Assembly: GCF_002028405.1 (NCBI RefSeq)
Contig: NZ_CP020046.1
Coordinates: 1,922,001 to 1,986,000, forward strand
Reading direction: 5' to 3'
DNA length: 64,000 nucleotides
From: Thiomonas intermedia
GTDB lineage: Bacteria; Pseudomonadota; Gammaproteobacteria; Burkholderiales; Burkholderiaceae_C
Numbering within the stretch: position 1 is the first letter of the stretch; the number at the start of each line of letters is the position of its first letter. The position numbers and the translations under genes were made by a program. Shown piece after piece: positions 41,157 to 50,708 of this stretch. The notes under the pieces were generated by a model. It was not told the origin of the DNA. It worked only from the letters and a program-made list of their open reading frames with translations, and searched no databases.

Positions 41157-41360
41157 GGGATGCGGCGTCAGGCGGGTCGATCGACGGGTCGATGGTAGTG
41201 AATCGGCGCCTTCGCAAAGCCCTGAATAGCCCGCCGCCTGGGCGGGTTGAGCCCTCCAGTCGTTTCCTTGACTCCCTCGGTGGGGCGTTCCTCAGGCCCG
41301 GTGCAGCATTGCGGTGGCTGGAATATGCTCCGCCCTCATTGAAGTTGCCGGACCCGCCCG

Positions 41361-44084
41361 ATGGAGTTGTCGCAGTTTTCCCGCTTTTATCGTCGCCATG
41401 TCGGCCGGTTCGACGATGTGCTGGCCTGCTGGCCGCCCGACATTCCGACACGGCGGGAACTCGATGCGTCGATCGCCACGCTGATGCGGCAAGGCGCTGC
41501 GCTGCCCGCCGCGCTGCGCCGGGTGCGCAATGCCTTGATGCTGCGGCTGATCGAGGCCGATCTGGCCGGGGCGCCGCTGGAGGCGGTCTGCATCGGCATC
41601 AGCGACCTGGCCGAAAGCGTGGTGGCGGCGGGGCTGGGTGCGGCGCATGCCGAGCTGCAGGCGCGCTTCGGCGTGCCGCGTACCGCCACAGGCGACGAGG
41701 CGCAGTTTCTGGTGGTGGGCATGGGCAAGCTCGGCGGACGCGAGCTCAATGTCTCGTCCGACATCGATCTGGTCTTCGTGTACGACGACGATGGCGAGAC
41801 CGACGGCGCCGTCAGCCTGAGCAATCAAGAGTATTTCGGTCGCGTGGTGCGCGCCTTCGTGCCGCTGCTGTCCGACGTCACCGGCGACGGCTTCGTGTTC
41901 CGGGTCGACACCCGGCTGCGTCCCAACGGCGACAGCGGCCCGCCCGTCGTCAGCCTGGCGATGCTGGAAGAGTATTTCCTGGTGCAGGGGCGCGAATGGG
42001 AGCGGTTTGCCTGGCTCAAGTCGCGCGTGGTGTCGCCGCTGCAGACCCCGGCGGCCCTGCAGGCCGCGCAGAGTCTGGCGGCGGTGGTCGAACCTTTCGT
42101 CTGGCGCCGCTATCTCGACTTCGGCATGCTTGAAGCCCTGCGCGCCCTGCACCGGCAGATCCGCGCCGAGGCCACCAAGCGCGCCGCGGCCCGCCCCGAC
42201 AAGGCCAATGATGTGAAGCTGGGGCGTGGCGGCATCCGCGAGATCGAATTCACGGTGCAGCTCTTGCAGGTGGTGCGTGGCGGGCGCATGCCGCAGATCC
42301 GCGAGCGTGCCACCCTGCCGGCCCTGCAGCTGCTGGTGGCGCAGGGATTGCTGCAGGCCGACGCGGCCGAGCGGCTGGCGTCGAGCTATCGGTTTTTGCG
42401 TCGGCTGGAGCACCGCATCCAGTATCTCGACGATGCCCAGACGCACAGCCTGCCCGCCGACGATGCCGACCTGCACGCCCTGGCCTGGGCCATGGGTTTT
42501 GTGGACGACGACGCGCAGCGCCGCGGCGCCTGTCCCAAGGGCTGCAAGCTGCTGCGCGAGCTCGACAGCGTGCGCGAGTTCGTGGCCAGCGAGTTCGACG
42601 CGCTGCTGCACAACGGCCCGCAATGCACCGGCTGCAGCAAACCGCCGGAAAACCTGGACGCGGTGCGGCACCGGCTGGCCAAGGCAGGGTTGGCGCAGGA
42701 CGCCATCGTGGCGCGGCTGAAGGCGCTCGAGACCTCGCCACGCTACACCGCGCTGAGCGATATGGGACGGCTGCGGCTGCTGCGCGTGCTCGATCGCGCC
42801 ATCGGCATGGCGGCCGAGCGCCCCAGTGCGGAGATCTGCCTGAGCCGGGTCATCGACCTGCTCGAAGCCATCGGGCGGCGCGAAACCTATCTGGCCTTTT
42901 TTGCCGAGCAGCCCGCCGCGCTCGCCCGGCTGTGCGCGGTGCTGGAAACCTCGGCCTGGGCCACCGATTACATCAAGCGCCATCCGGCCGTGGTCGACGA
43001 GCTCATCGCGCCGCCCAGCGAGCGCTTCAACGCCCAGGAGTATCGGCAGGGCCTGTTGCAGCAGCAGGTTCGCGCGCTCGAATCGGCCCGCTGGGATGCC
43101 GGCGAGGGCATGGATCTGCTGCGGCAAGGCTTTCACGCCGAGATGTTCCGTACCCTGTCGCGAGATCTGGCCGGGCTCATCAAGGTCGAGCAGGTGGCCG
43201 ATGAACTCTCCGCCCTGGCCGATGCCACCGTGCAACTGGCGCTGGAGTGGTGCTGGAGGGAATTGCCGCAAAAACACCGCGAACAGCCGGCATTCGCCGT
43301 CATCGCCTACGGCAAGCTCGGTGGCAAGGAGTTGGGCTACGGCAGCGATCTCGACATTGTCTTTCTATACGACGACAAGGCCGACGAAGCCCAGGACATC
43401 TACGCCGCCTTCGCCCGCAAGCTGGTGTGGTGGCTGACCGCGCATACCGCGGCGGGCCGCCTGTTCGAGATCGACACCCGGCTGCGCCCCAATGGCAACG
43501 CGGGTTTGCTGGTGACCAGCCTGGAGGCCTTCGATGCCTACCAGCGCGGGCGCGGCAGCAATACGGCCTGGACCTGGGAGCATCAGGCCCTTACCCGGGC
43601 GCGGTGCTGCGCGGGCGACCTGGCCATCGGCGTGCGCTTCGAGGCCATCCGCACCGCGGTGCTCACGACCCCGCGTGAGGTGCAGGCCCTGCGCACCGAA
43701 ATCCTGGCCATGCGGCAGAAAGTGGCCGACGGCCATCCCAATCGCAGCGCGCAGTTCGATGTGAAGCACGATCCCGGAGGCATGGTCGATGTGGAATTCG
43801 CGGTCCAGTTCCTGGTGCTGGCCCACGCTGCCGACTATCCGCAGCTCACCGCCGATCTGGGCAACATCGCCCTGCTCGGCATGGCCGAGACCCTGGGCCT
43901 GCTGCCCGCCGGCGTGGGCCGACCTTCGGCCGACGCCTACCGCGAGCTGCGACGCATCCAGCACCGGGAGCGGCTGGCCGGCGCCGATGCAGCCCGCGTG
44001 GCAGCCGACAGCCTGCAGCCCGAACGCGCCGCCGTCCATGCGCTCACCCGTGCCGTGTTTGGCGCGGAAGGCTCGCAGCCGTAG
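41361..44084 (+). CDS. glnE: Bifunctional glutamine-synthetase adenylyltransferase / deadenylase
   Basis: GlnE adds AMP to or removes it from glutamine synthetase in response to the PII protein and glutamine. The 907-residue protein has two nucleotidyltransferase halves. The N-terminal, deadenylating half has GMGKLGGRELNVSSDIDLVF and the C-terminal, adenylylating half has YGKLGGKELGYGSDLDIVFL, each with the catalytic GSD/SSD-x-D motif. A linker of helical bundles lies between. Divergent from yhdP across 204 bp; terminal gene before the tandem-repeat region. Confidence 0.96.
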   Translation: MELSQFSRFYRRHVGRFDDVLACWPPDIPTRRELDASIATLMRQGAALPAALRRVRNALMLRLIEADLAGAPLEAVCIGISDLAESVVAAGLGAAHAELQARFGVPRTATGDEAQFLVVGMGKLGGRELNVSSDIDLVFVYDDDGETDGAVSLSNQEYFGRVVRAFVPLLSDVTGDGFVFRVDTRLRPNGDSGPPVVSLAMLEEYFLVQGREWERFAWLKSRVVSPLQTPAALQAAQSLAAVVEPFVWRRYLDFGMLEALRALHRQIRAEATKRAAARPDKANDVKLGRGGIREIEFTVQLLQVVRGGRMPQIRERATLPALQLLVAQGLLQADAAERLASSYRFLRRLEHRIQYLDDAQTHSLPADDADLHALAWAMGFVDDDAQRRGACPKGCKLLRELDSVREFVASEFDALLHNGPQCTGCSKPPENLDAVRHRLAKAGLAQDAIVARLKALETSPRYTALSDMGRLRLLRVLDRAIGMAAERPSAEICLSRVIDLLEAIGRRETYLAFFAEQPAALARLCAVLETSAWATDYIKRHPAVVDELIAPPSERFNAQEYRQGLLQQQVRALESARWDAGEGMDLLRQGFHAEMFRTLSRDLAGLIKVEQVADELSALADATVQLALEWCWRELPQKHREQPAFAVIAYGKLGGKELGYGSDLDIVFLYDDKADEAQDIYAAFARKLVWWLTAHTAAGRLFEIDTRLRPNGNAGLLVTSLEAFDAYQRGRGSNTAWTWEHQALTRARCCAGDLAIGVRFEAIRTAVLTTPREVQALRTEILAMRQKVADGHPNRSAQFDVKHDPGGMVDVEFAVQFLVLAHAADYPQLTADLGNIALLGMAETLGLLPAGVGRPSADAYRELRRIQHRERLAGADAARVAADSLQPERAAVHALTRAVFGAEGSQP

Positions 44085-44189
44085 GCCCTGCCGACCTCTT
44101 GATGCGCCACATTGCAGTTTGAGACGGCGCCTCCTCACCCTGTCCTCCCCGCAAGTGGAGACGGAGCAAACACGCCTCCCTCGCCTTGC

Positions 44190-44400
44190 GGGGAGATTGG
44201 GAGGGGTTTACGCAGACCACGCGCAGCGCCTTTTACGCCTCTTCCATCTCGAGGGGAGGTTGGGAGGGGCTTACGCAGACCACGCGCAGCGCCTTTTACG
44301 CCTCTCCCATCTCGCGGGGAGGTTGGGAGGGGCTTACGCAGATCACGCGCAGCGCCTTTTACGCCTCCCCCACCTTGTGGGGGAGGTTGGGAGGGGGAGT
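44190..44400. repeat. 63-bp tandem repeat, three full copies plus a partial fourth
   Basis: Copies begin at 44190, 44253, 44316 and (partial) 44379, each GGGGAGRTTGGGAGGGGYTT followed by ACGCAGAYCACGCGCAGCGC and CTTTTACGCCT. Copies differ at a few positions, so the array is not brand new. 63 is a multiple of three, so frames stay open, but no gene is supported. There are no spacers, so it is not CRISPR. It sits 105 bp after glnE, at the left edge of the carboxysome island. Confidence 0.9.
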
Positions 44401-44817
44401 GCGTTGTACGGCATGGCCCATGAACCCTTCATCCTGTTCCAGTCCGGATCAATATAGATATAGGCGTCGTTCAAGGCGCGCTGGGCCGGCCGGGTTTCCA
44501 GGCCCCCATGGTGACCGCTATTGGCCGGAGCCTGGCCCTCGGGGAGCCCTGCCGATTTCTCTTCTCGTTTTTCGTCACGGGCCGTCGGCCGGACAGCCTC
44601 CCGAGGCAACACGGTGGAGGCGATCCATAAGTTTAGATTTGATGAACTGAGAGACAGAATTTATAAATTTTCCTTACCTAGGGGGGCGAATAGGATGTGC
44701 CCCTGTCATCGGCCTCGGGGCTGATGGCCATGCTGCCGGGGCGGTTCGAGACGTTTTCAAGCCGCCTGTTCCGTTCAATCTGTTCTGCAGACTTTCGCTC
44801 ACAGAGCCCCAAGCCCG
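44401..44817 (+). promoter_or_regulatory. AT-rich leader/promoter region upstream of the dab operon
   Basis: After the tandem repeats the sequence holds no supported gene. From about 44625 to 44690 it turns AT-rich, with the perfect 12-bp palindrome AATTTATAAATT at 44658-44669. The related box ATAAATT occurs twice upstream of cbbL (50740, 50766). LysR-type regulators such as CbbR bind AT-rich T-N11-A sites, so this is a candidate operator; a CbbR gene is not in the window. Confidence 0.45.
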
Positions 44818-46512
44818 ATGAACTGGATCGATGTCGCTGTGCTGGCCCTTCCGGCCCTGCCCTTGTTGTCCGCCGCGCTGCTGCCCTTGTTATGTGGGCA
44901 GAGACGTCGGCGTGCCGCCCGCTGGAGCATTCTGTTCACGACCCTGACGGTCCTGCTGGCGCTGGTGCTGTTGGTTCACCACCTGCGCAGTGCGGAAGGG
45001 GAGCCCTTGTTCGTCGGTGTGGCCCAGATCGGTCTGCTGCTCGACCCGCTCAGCCTGGCCATGTCGGTCCTCGTGGCGGGCATCAGCCTGATCGTGCATG
45101 TGTATTCGCTGAACTACATGGCCGATGAGCCGGGCTATGTGCGCTTCTTCTCCCTGCTCGATCTGATGACGGCGTCCATTCTGCTGATGGTGAGCGCCGG
45201 GGATCTGCTCACACTGCTGGCCGCCTGGTTTGCGGTGGGGCAGCTGCTCTATTTCCTGTTGGGCCACAACACCGAACGCGAGGCGGCGGGCCGCTACGCC
45301 TTCTGGACCTTCATCACCTACCGCCTGGGCGATCTGCCCCTGGTCGGCGCGGCGCTGTTGCTGGTCAAGGCCTATGGCGTGTGGGATCTGCCCAGCCTGT
45401 TCGCCCGTGTGGCGGCCGATCCGCATGTGCAGCTCGGTGGCGTGGCGGTGGTGCCGCTGGCCGGGCTGCTGGTGGCCCTGGCGGCGTTCGCCCGCTCGGC
45501 TCAGTTTCCGCTGCACATCTGGCTGCCTTACACCATGGATGGCCCCACGCCGGTGTCGGCGCTGATGCACGCAGGCATCGTCAATGCCGGTGGCTTTCTG
45601 TTCAACCGTTTCGCGCCGCTGCTCATTCACGCGCCGGATGTGCTGCACCTGGCCTTCGTCGTGGGCCTGGTGACGGCGCTGCTCGGTTCGGCGCTGATGC
45701 TCACCCAGAACGACATCAAGAAATCGCTGGGCTATTCGACCATGGGGCAGATGGGCTTCATGATCATGGAGTGCGGGCTGGGAGCGTTCTCGCTGGCGGT
45801 CTATCACCTCATCGCCCACGGACTGTTCAAGGCCACGCTGTTCCTCAGTTCGGGCAATGTGATCGGCGACACCCGGCGCGACGACGGCGTACCCGCCGAC
45901 GACATCTACACCTTCGTGGTCGAACGTCGGCCGCTGCGCGCGGTGAAGGTGCCCTGGCTGCTGGCCGCGCTGATCACCGTGCTGGTGCCTGCGGTGGTGC
46001 TGGGGTTGTCGCACTGGCTGGTGGCGGCGGACTTTTTCCACAAGCAGGGCGCGGTGGTGCTGCTGTTCTTCGGCTGGGTGACGGGCGCGCAGGTGTTCTT
46101 CTCGATCCACAAGCTGCCGAGCGAGAACCCGTGGCGCTCGCTGACCATGATCTTCCTGTCGTTCCTGATCGTGGTGGTGGGTTACACGCTGATCGCGCAT
46201 GTGTTCGAGGCCTTCCTCTATCCCGATCCGGTGCTGCGCGATGCGACCTATGCCGCGGCGGGCATCAATCTGCTGGCCTTCGACCTGATGATCATTTTCC
46301 TCACCCTGGCGCTGGTGGGGGCCTGGCTGGTGACGTTCTATGCCCAGTCGCTCGATCTCGAGGGGCGGCCGGGCACGCTTTGGAACGCCATCTATCTCAA
46401 TCTCTACACCCTGATCTCGCGCGAGTTCTACGTCTCTGATGTCTACACCCAGATGTCGCGCGGCGCGGTGGCCGCGGCCAAGCGGGTGAATGTCTGGCTG
46501 CGTTGGGTCTGA
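44818..46512 (+). CDS. dabB: DAB inorganic-carbon pump, proton-conducting membrane subunit DabB
   Basis: 564 residues, about 14 membrane helices, of the NuoL/MrpA proton-transporting family (LAMSVLVAGISLIVHVYSLN, FPLHIWLPYTMDGPTPVSAL, MHAGIVNAGGFLFNRFAPLL, TQNDIKKSLGYSTMGQMGFM). In the DAB system DabB is thought to couple ion flow to the DabA carbonic-anhydrase-like subunit so that CO2 is converted to bicarbonate in one direction and accumulates for the carboxysome. First gene of the operon dabB-(membrane gene)-dabA-CPII. Confidence 0.92.
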   Translation: MNWIDVAVLALPALPLLSAALLPLLCGQRRRRAARWSILFTTLTVLLALVLLVHHLRSAEGEPLFVGVAQIGLLLDPLSLAMSVLVAGISLIVHVYSLNYMADEPGYVRFFSLLDLMTASILLMVSAGDLLTLLAAWFAVGQLLYFLLGHNTEREAAGRYAFWTFITYRLGDLPLVGAALLLVKAYGVWDLPSLFARVAADPHVQLGGVAVVPLAGLLVALAAFARSAQFPLHIWLPYTMDGPTPVSALMHAGIVNAGGFLFNRFAPLLIHAPDVLHLAFVVGLVTALLGSALMLTQNDIKKSLGYSTMGQMGFMIMECGLGAFSLAVYHLIAHGLFKATLFLSSGNVIGDTRRDDGVPADDIYTFVVERRPLRAVKVPWLLAALITVLVPAVVLGLSHWLVAADFFHKQGAVVLLFFGWVTGAQVFFSIHKLPSENPWRSLTMIFLSFLIVVVGYTLIAHVFEAFLYPDPVLRDATYAAAGINLLAFDLMIIFLTLALVGAWLVTFYAQSLDLEGRPGTLWNAIYLNLYTLISREFYVSDVYTQMSRGAVAAAKRVNVWLRWV

Positions 46513-46519
46513 GGAGCGC

Positions 46520-47287
46520 ATGATGATCGAACTGCTCGTGTGTGCCGTCGTGCTGCTGCCTCTGCTGCCGTTCAGCCTGGGCGTCAACGCGGTGCTGCAG
46601 GCCTTGCCGGCCTGGCTGCGCGCCCTGCTGCTGGTCGCTCTTCCCGTGGCCGGCGCCTATGTCCTGGGCGGCGTGGCCGTGCCTGTGGGGCCGCTGGCCC
46701 GGGTCATTCAGGTGCTCGCCGCAGTCACGGCCCTGCTCTACGCGTGGCGGCTGTTGGCGGTGCGCGAACTCTTTGTCTGGGCGCGGTTGCAGGCCAGCTC
46801 GTCCTGGCCCTTGGTCTGGCTGGCCTGGCTGTACGGCATGCCGGATGATCGCCTCATCGCCGTGGCGCTGGGCTTGAGCCTGCCTGCCGCGGTGCTCACC
46901 CTGCTGGCCTGCGCGCTGCGCCGCCGTCTGGGGGGCGCGTATCTGGGTCTGCGCGGGCGACTGGGGCCGGCCTATCCGCGACTGACCGGCGCCTTGGTGG
47001 TGGCCCTGCTGGCCGCCCTGGCGGCGCCGCCGTTTCCTGGCTTCTTCGCCCTTCTGGCGGTGCTATTCGCAATGCCCGCGGTCTGCGTGTTCACGGTGCT
47101 GGGCGTCTGGATTCTCTGGAGCTGGGCGGCGGCATTGTTGTGGCAGCATGGTTTGTTCGGTGACCCCTGGCCGCGGCCCGTGGGGACATCGGATCTGTCG
47201 GTTTCCGCGGGCGCGGTCTGGGTGCTGCTGGCGCTGATCGCGGTGTCTCTGGGTCTCATGGGGAGTTGGGCATGGTGGATGCGCTGA
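46520..47287 (+). CDS. Hydrophobic membrane protein between dabB and dabA (antiporter-subunit-like fragment)
   Basis: 255 residues from ATG 46520 (GAGGAG just upstream), with about seven predicted membrane helices. The block YPRLTGALVVALLAALAAPP followed by FPGFFALLAV recalls the conserved 'PP-x-x-GF' region of NuoM/NuoN/MrpD proteins, but the charged residues of a full antiporter subunit are sparse. It starts 7 bp after dabB and overlaps dabA by 16 bp, so it is part of the same translation unit and probably a third subunit of the pump. It is not a partner I can name with certainty. Confidence 0.75.
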   Translation: MMIELLVCAVVLLPLLPFSLGVNAVLQALPAWLRALLLVALPVAGAYVLGGVAVPVGPLARVIQVLAAVTALLYAWRLLAVRELFVWARLQASSSWPLVWLAWLYGMPDDRLIAVALGLSLPAAVLTLLACALRRRLGGAYLGLRGRLGPAYPRLTGALVVALLAALAAPPFPGFFALLAVLFAMPAVCVFTVLGVWILWSWAAALLWQHGLFGDPWPRPVGTSDLSVSAGAVWVLLALIAVSLGLMGSWAWWMR

Positions 47288-50200
47288 ATCTGGGCAAGCG
47301 CCTGCGCGTGCGCTCGACCGCCTACGTGGCGGGGGAGCCGGTTCCGTTTTTCTGGCCGATGCGCACCTTCATTCATCACAACCCGCTCTACGGTCTGGAG
47401 GACATGCCGTTCGAGCAGGCGGTGCGCCGTGGCGCTGAGCTGTTTCATGCGCGCATGTTCCTGCCGCGCAGCAACTATCGGCACTGGCAGGGTGAAGGCA
47501 AGGTCCGGCAGGCCACGCTGGTCGACGAAATTGCGCGGCGCTCGCAGGCCCTGCCCGCGGTGCCGGGCATCGACTGGCCCCGCTGGCTGATGGGCCTGAT
47601 GCAGTCGGCGCATGACCGCGATGGCGTGGTGCCTGGGGTGCAGGCGCAGGACGTTCACGCCGCGCTGCATGGCCAGCAGGCTTCGCCCCAGGCGGTGGAT
47701 GTGACCGGCCTGCTTCCCGGTCTGCGGCAGCGTCTGCACGACCGCACCCTGCCTGCGGCGGTGGATGCGCTGTGGGGTACCCGGATGGCCGACGAGCTCG
47801 ACGAGCTGGTGATCAAGAGCTGTCTCGATTTCTTCGACGAAGACCAGTCGTCCTGGCGCATGCCTGGGCGCGAGCGCGGCCTGTTTGCCGCCTGGAGCGA
47901 GATCGCGCGGCGCAATGCGCGCCTGTTCCTGCGGGGGCTGCATGTGCGGCGCATCCTCGATCAGGTGCAGGATGCCGAGAATGCCGTGGTGCACGTCATG
48001 GAAGAAATGGGCATCGATACCGACGAATGGCCGGCCTATTTCACCCACGAGCTCACCCGGCTGCACGGCTGGACGGGCTTCGTGCGCTGGCGTTCGTCCG
48101 CCAAGCATTACTACTGGGCGCAACGCTACCCCGCCGACGTCGTCGATCTGCTGGCCATTCGTCTCGTGGTGGGGTTGGCGCTGCTGCAGGAAAGCTCGCG
48201 CCAGCGCCGCACCCCGGTACGCCGCGATCAGTTGGATGCCCTGTTGCGCGAACGCAGCGCCGAATGTCTGCTGCGCGAAGCCTTTCATGGCGGCCAGGTG
48301 CTGCCGGGCTGGGCCCAGCGCATCGACGACGCGCTGTCGCGCGGCAACTGCGCCCGATGTGACGATCTGCTGCAGCGCTACTGGCCGCTCTGGCAGGCCC
48401 AGCTCGGGCATGAACAGGCGGCCGAACTCCGCGAACTGGCCGCCGCCGCGCAGGCCACGGCGGCGCTCGAGGCGCTGACGCCCGAGGGCATTGCAGGACT
48501 GCTGGAGGGCCTGCAGGCCTTCGCCCCGCAGGAAGGCATGGTGTGGACGCTGGGGATGGAGGCACAGTCCATCGACCATCTGCTCGCCCGGGTTCAGGTG
48601 CCGCAGGATCTGCCCGCGGGCAAGCGGCCGTTCGCCCAGGCCTGGTTCTGCATCGATGTGCGGTCCGAGCCCATCCGGCGCCATCTCGAACGTGTGGGCG
48701 ATTACCAGACCTTCGGCATCGCCGGCTTCTTCGGCGTGCCCGTGGGCTTTCTCGGCTACGGCAAGGGCAGCGAGAGTCATTTCTGTCCGGCGGTGGTCAC
48801 GCCCAAGAACCTCGTGCTGGAACTGCCGGCCGCGCTCGACCCCAACGACGAAGACTTCGTCAGCACCCTCGGCCATGTGCTGCACGACCTCAAGAGTTCG
48901 GTGCTCTCGCCCTACGTCACCGTGGAGGCGGTGGGCATGCTGTTCGGACTGGATCTGTTCGGCAAGACCCTCGCGCCGCTGGGCTACAGCCACTGGCGCA
49001 GCCGCATCGACGCGGAGAAGCCGGTCACCCGCCTGCTGGTCGACAAGCTCACCCGCGAACAGGCCGATTCCATCATCCGCACCCTGCAGCGCGCGATGAT
49101 CGTCAAGGCCTTGCACGCCGAACTGCACATCGAGCGCGAGCGCGTGGACGACGACATGATCCGCGAACTGCGCGAAACCGCGCTGCGCCACCGCGACGGC
49201 CCGACGCGACTGCGCACGGCCTTCGGCGTGCCCGACAAGCAGGAGGCCGATTTCATCGACAAGCTGCGCGAGGACTACCGCGTCGACGCCGACTACGCCA
49301 ACTATCAGCTCGTGCGCCTGGGCCGCATCGGCTATTCGCTCGACGAACAGGTCAACTACGTTCACACCGCCCTGACCATGATCGGGCTGACGGGCAACTT
49401 CTCGCGCTTCGTGCTCATCGTCGGCCACGCCGGGAAGACCGAGAATAACCCCTACGAGTCGGCGCTGGACTGTGGCGCCTGCGGCGGCGGCAGCGGCCTG
49501 GTCAACGCCCGCGTGCTGGCGCAGATGGCCAACAAGACCGCCGTGCGCGAGCGTCTGGCGACCATGGGCATCACCATTCCCGAAGACAGCTGGTTCCTGC
49601 CGGCGCTGCACACCACCACGACCGACGCCATCGAGCTGCTCGACCTCGACCTGCTGCCGCCGCGACATCTGGTGTATCTGGAGCGTCTGCGCAACGGTCT
49701 GCGGGCGGCCTCGCGGCTGGCGGCGGCCGAGCGCATGCCCAAACTGCTGCCGCACAAGCGCGAGCTCGATCCCGCGCAGGCCTATCGCACGGCGCAGCGT
49801 CTGTCGGTCGACTGGGCGCAGACGCGGCCCGAATGGGGGCTGTCGAAGAACGTCTACGGCATCGTCGGGCGTCGCAGCCTCACCCAGGCGGCGGATCTCG
49901 AGGGACGTCCCTTCCTGCTGTCGTATGACTGGCGCTGCGATCCCAAGGGCCGACTGCTCGAAAACCTGCTCGCCGCGCCGGTGGTGGTGGGGGAATGGAT
50001 CAATCTGGAGCATTTCTTTTCCACCGTGGACAATGCCCACCTGGGCAGCGGCAGCAAGGCCTATCACAACGTCGCTGGGCGCTTTGGCGTGATGACCGGC
50101 AATCTGAGCGATCTGCGCACCGGCCTGCCGATGCAGACCGTGATGCGCGAGGGACAGCCCTACCACGAGCCGATGCGGCTGATCGCCCTCATCGAGGCGC

Positions 50201-50385
50201 CGCTCGACTTTGCCGGGCGCGCGCTGCAAAGCGTGGTCAAGGTGAAGAACCTGGTGCTCGGCGGCTGGATTCGCGCCATCGTCATCGACCCCACCCAGGG
50301 CTACAAGCCTTTCGTCTACAACCATGGGCAATGGGAAGAGCGCGCGCCGCTCGTGCCCCAGACTCAGGAGGATCTCGTCGCATGA
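47272..50385 (+). CDS. dabA: DAB inorganic-carbon pump, carbonic-anhydrase-like subunit DabA (DUF2309)
   Basis: 1037 residues from ATG 47272 (GGGGAG six bases upstream). A peripheral membrane protein with a beta-carbonic-anhydrase-like zinc site: Cys460 and Asp462 in WFCIDVRSEPIRRHLE, His719 in IVGHAGKTENN and Cys734 in LDCGACGGGSG. Spacings (C-x-D and 15 residues from His to Cys) match those reported for Halothiobacillus DabA. It should hydrate CO2 to bicarbonate, driven by DabB. It overlaps both neighbours, the membrane gene by 16 bp and CPII by 4 bp. Confidence 0.95.
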   Translation: MVDALNLGKRLRVRSTAYVAGEPVPFFWPMRTFIHHNPLYGLEDMPFEQAVRRGAELFHARMFLPRSNYRHWQGEGKVRQATLVDEIARRSQALPAVPGIDWPRWLMGLMQSAHDRDGVVPGVQAQDVHAALHGQQASPQAVDVTGLLPGLRQRLHDRTLPAAVDALWGTRMADELDELVIKSCLDFFDEDQSSWRMPGRERGLFAAWSEIARRNARLFLRGLHVRRILDQVQDAENAVVHVMEEMGIDTDEWPAYFTHELTRLHGWTGFVRWRSSAKHYYWAQRYPADVVDLLAIRLVVGLALLQESSRQRRTPVRRDQLDALLRERSAECLLREAFHGGQVLPGWAQRIDDALSRGNCARCDDLLQRYWPLWQAQLGHEQAAELRELAAAAQATAALEALTPEGIAGLLEGLQAFAPQEGMVWTLGMEAQSIDHLLARVQVPQDLPAGKRPFAQAWFCIDVRSEPIRRHLERVGDYQTFGIAGFFGVPVGFLGYGKGSESHFCPAVVTPKNLVLELPAALDPNDEDFVSTLGHVLHDLKSSVLSPYVTVEAVGMLFGLDLFGKTLAPLGYSHWRSRIDAEKPVTRLLVDKLTREQADSIIRTLQRAMIVKALHAELHIERERVDDDMIRELRETALRHRDGPTRLRTAFGVPDKQEADFIDKLREDYRVDADYANYQLVRLGRIGYSLDEQVNYVHTALTMIGLTGNFSRFVLIVGHAGKTENNPYESALDCGACGGGSGLVNARVLAQMANKTAVRERLATMGITIPEDSWFLPALHTTTTDAIELLDLDLLPPRHLVYLERLRNGLRAASRLAAAERMPKLLPHKRELDPAQAYRTAQRLSVDWAQTRPEWGLSKNVYGIVGRRSLTQAADLEGRPFLLSYDWRCDPKGRLLENLLAAPVVVGEWINLEHFFSTVDNAHLGSGSKAYHNVAGRFGVMTGNLSDLRTGLPMQTVMREGQPYHEPMRLIALIEAPLDFAGRALQSVVKVKNLVLGGWIRAIVIDPTQGYKPFVYNHGQWEERAPLVPQTQEDLVA

Positions 50386-50708
50386 ACGCCATCAAGCTGC
50401 ATCCGCTGAAAAAGCTGGAAATCATTCTGGAAGGGGCGCACAAGGAATTCGCCACCGACCTGCTCGACCGTGCCGGTGTGAAGGGTTACACCATCGTCGG
50501 CAACCTGTCGGGCAAAGGCAGTCACGGCATGTACGAAGGCCACCTCATGTTCAATGAGGACGATGCGCTGATTATGATCATCGCTGCCGTTCCCGAGGAG
50601 CTGGTCGGCCCGCTGCTCGAAGGCTTTCAACCGTTCTTCGAAGCGCATTCGGGCGTGGTTTTCGTCTCCGACATTCAGGTGGGGCGGCCGGTCAAGTTCA
50701 GGAACTGA
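50382..50708 (+). CDS. Carboxysome-associated PII-like protein (CPII)
   Basis: 108 residues, starting at the ATGA overlap with dabA. The PII-like ferredoxin fold shows LKKLEIILEGAHKEFATDLL, GVKGYTIVGNLSGKGSHGMY and ALIMIIAAVPEELVGPLLEG. The T-loop is short and lacks the uridylylated Tyr context of GlnB. CPII from Thiomonas intermedia was reported to bind adenine nucleotides together with bicarbonate, so it probably senses carbon and energy state and adjusts the pump encoded in the same operon. Confidence 0.88.
   Translation: MNAIKLHPLKKLEIILEGAHKEFATDLLDRAGVKGYTIVGNLSGKGSHGMYEGHLMFNEDDALIMIIAAVPEELVGPLLEGFQPFFEAHSGVVFVSDIQVGRPVKFRN

Noticed and set aside
44190-44400. CRISPR-like array
   Set aside because: The repeat units are head-to-tail at 63 bp with no unique spacers, and no cas genes are present.
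44343-44612. 89-codon minus-strand frame in the dabB leader
   Set aside because: It spans the tandem repeats and has no recognisable domain or ribosome-binding site.
46972-50331. 1119-codon open frame antisense to dabA
   Set aside because: dabA is certain from its zinc motifs; in GC-rich DNA the opposite frame is often open. The antisense translation is a His/Arg/Gln-rich composition with no domain and no ribosome-binding site.
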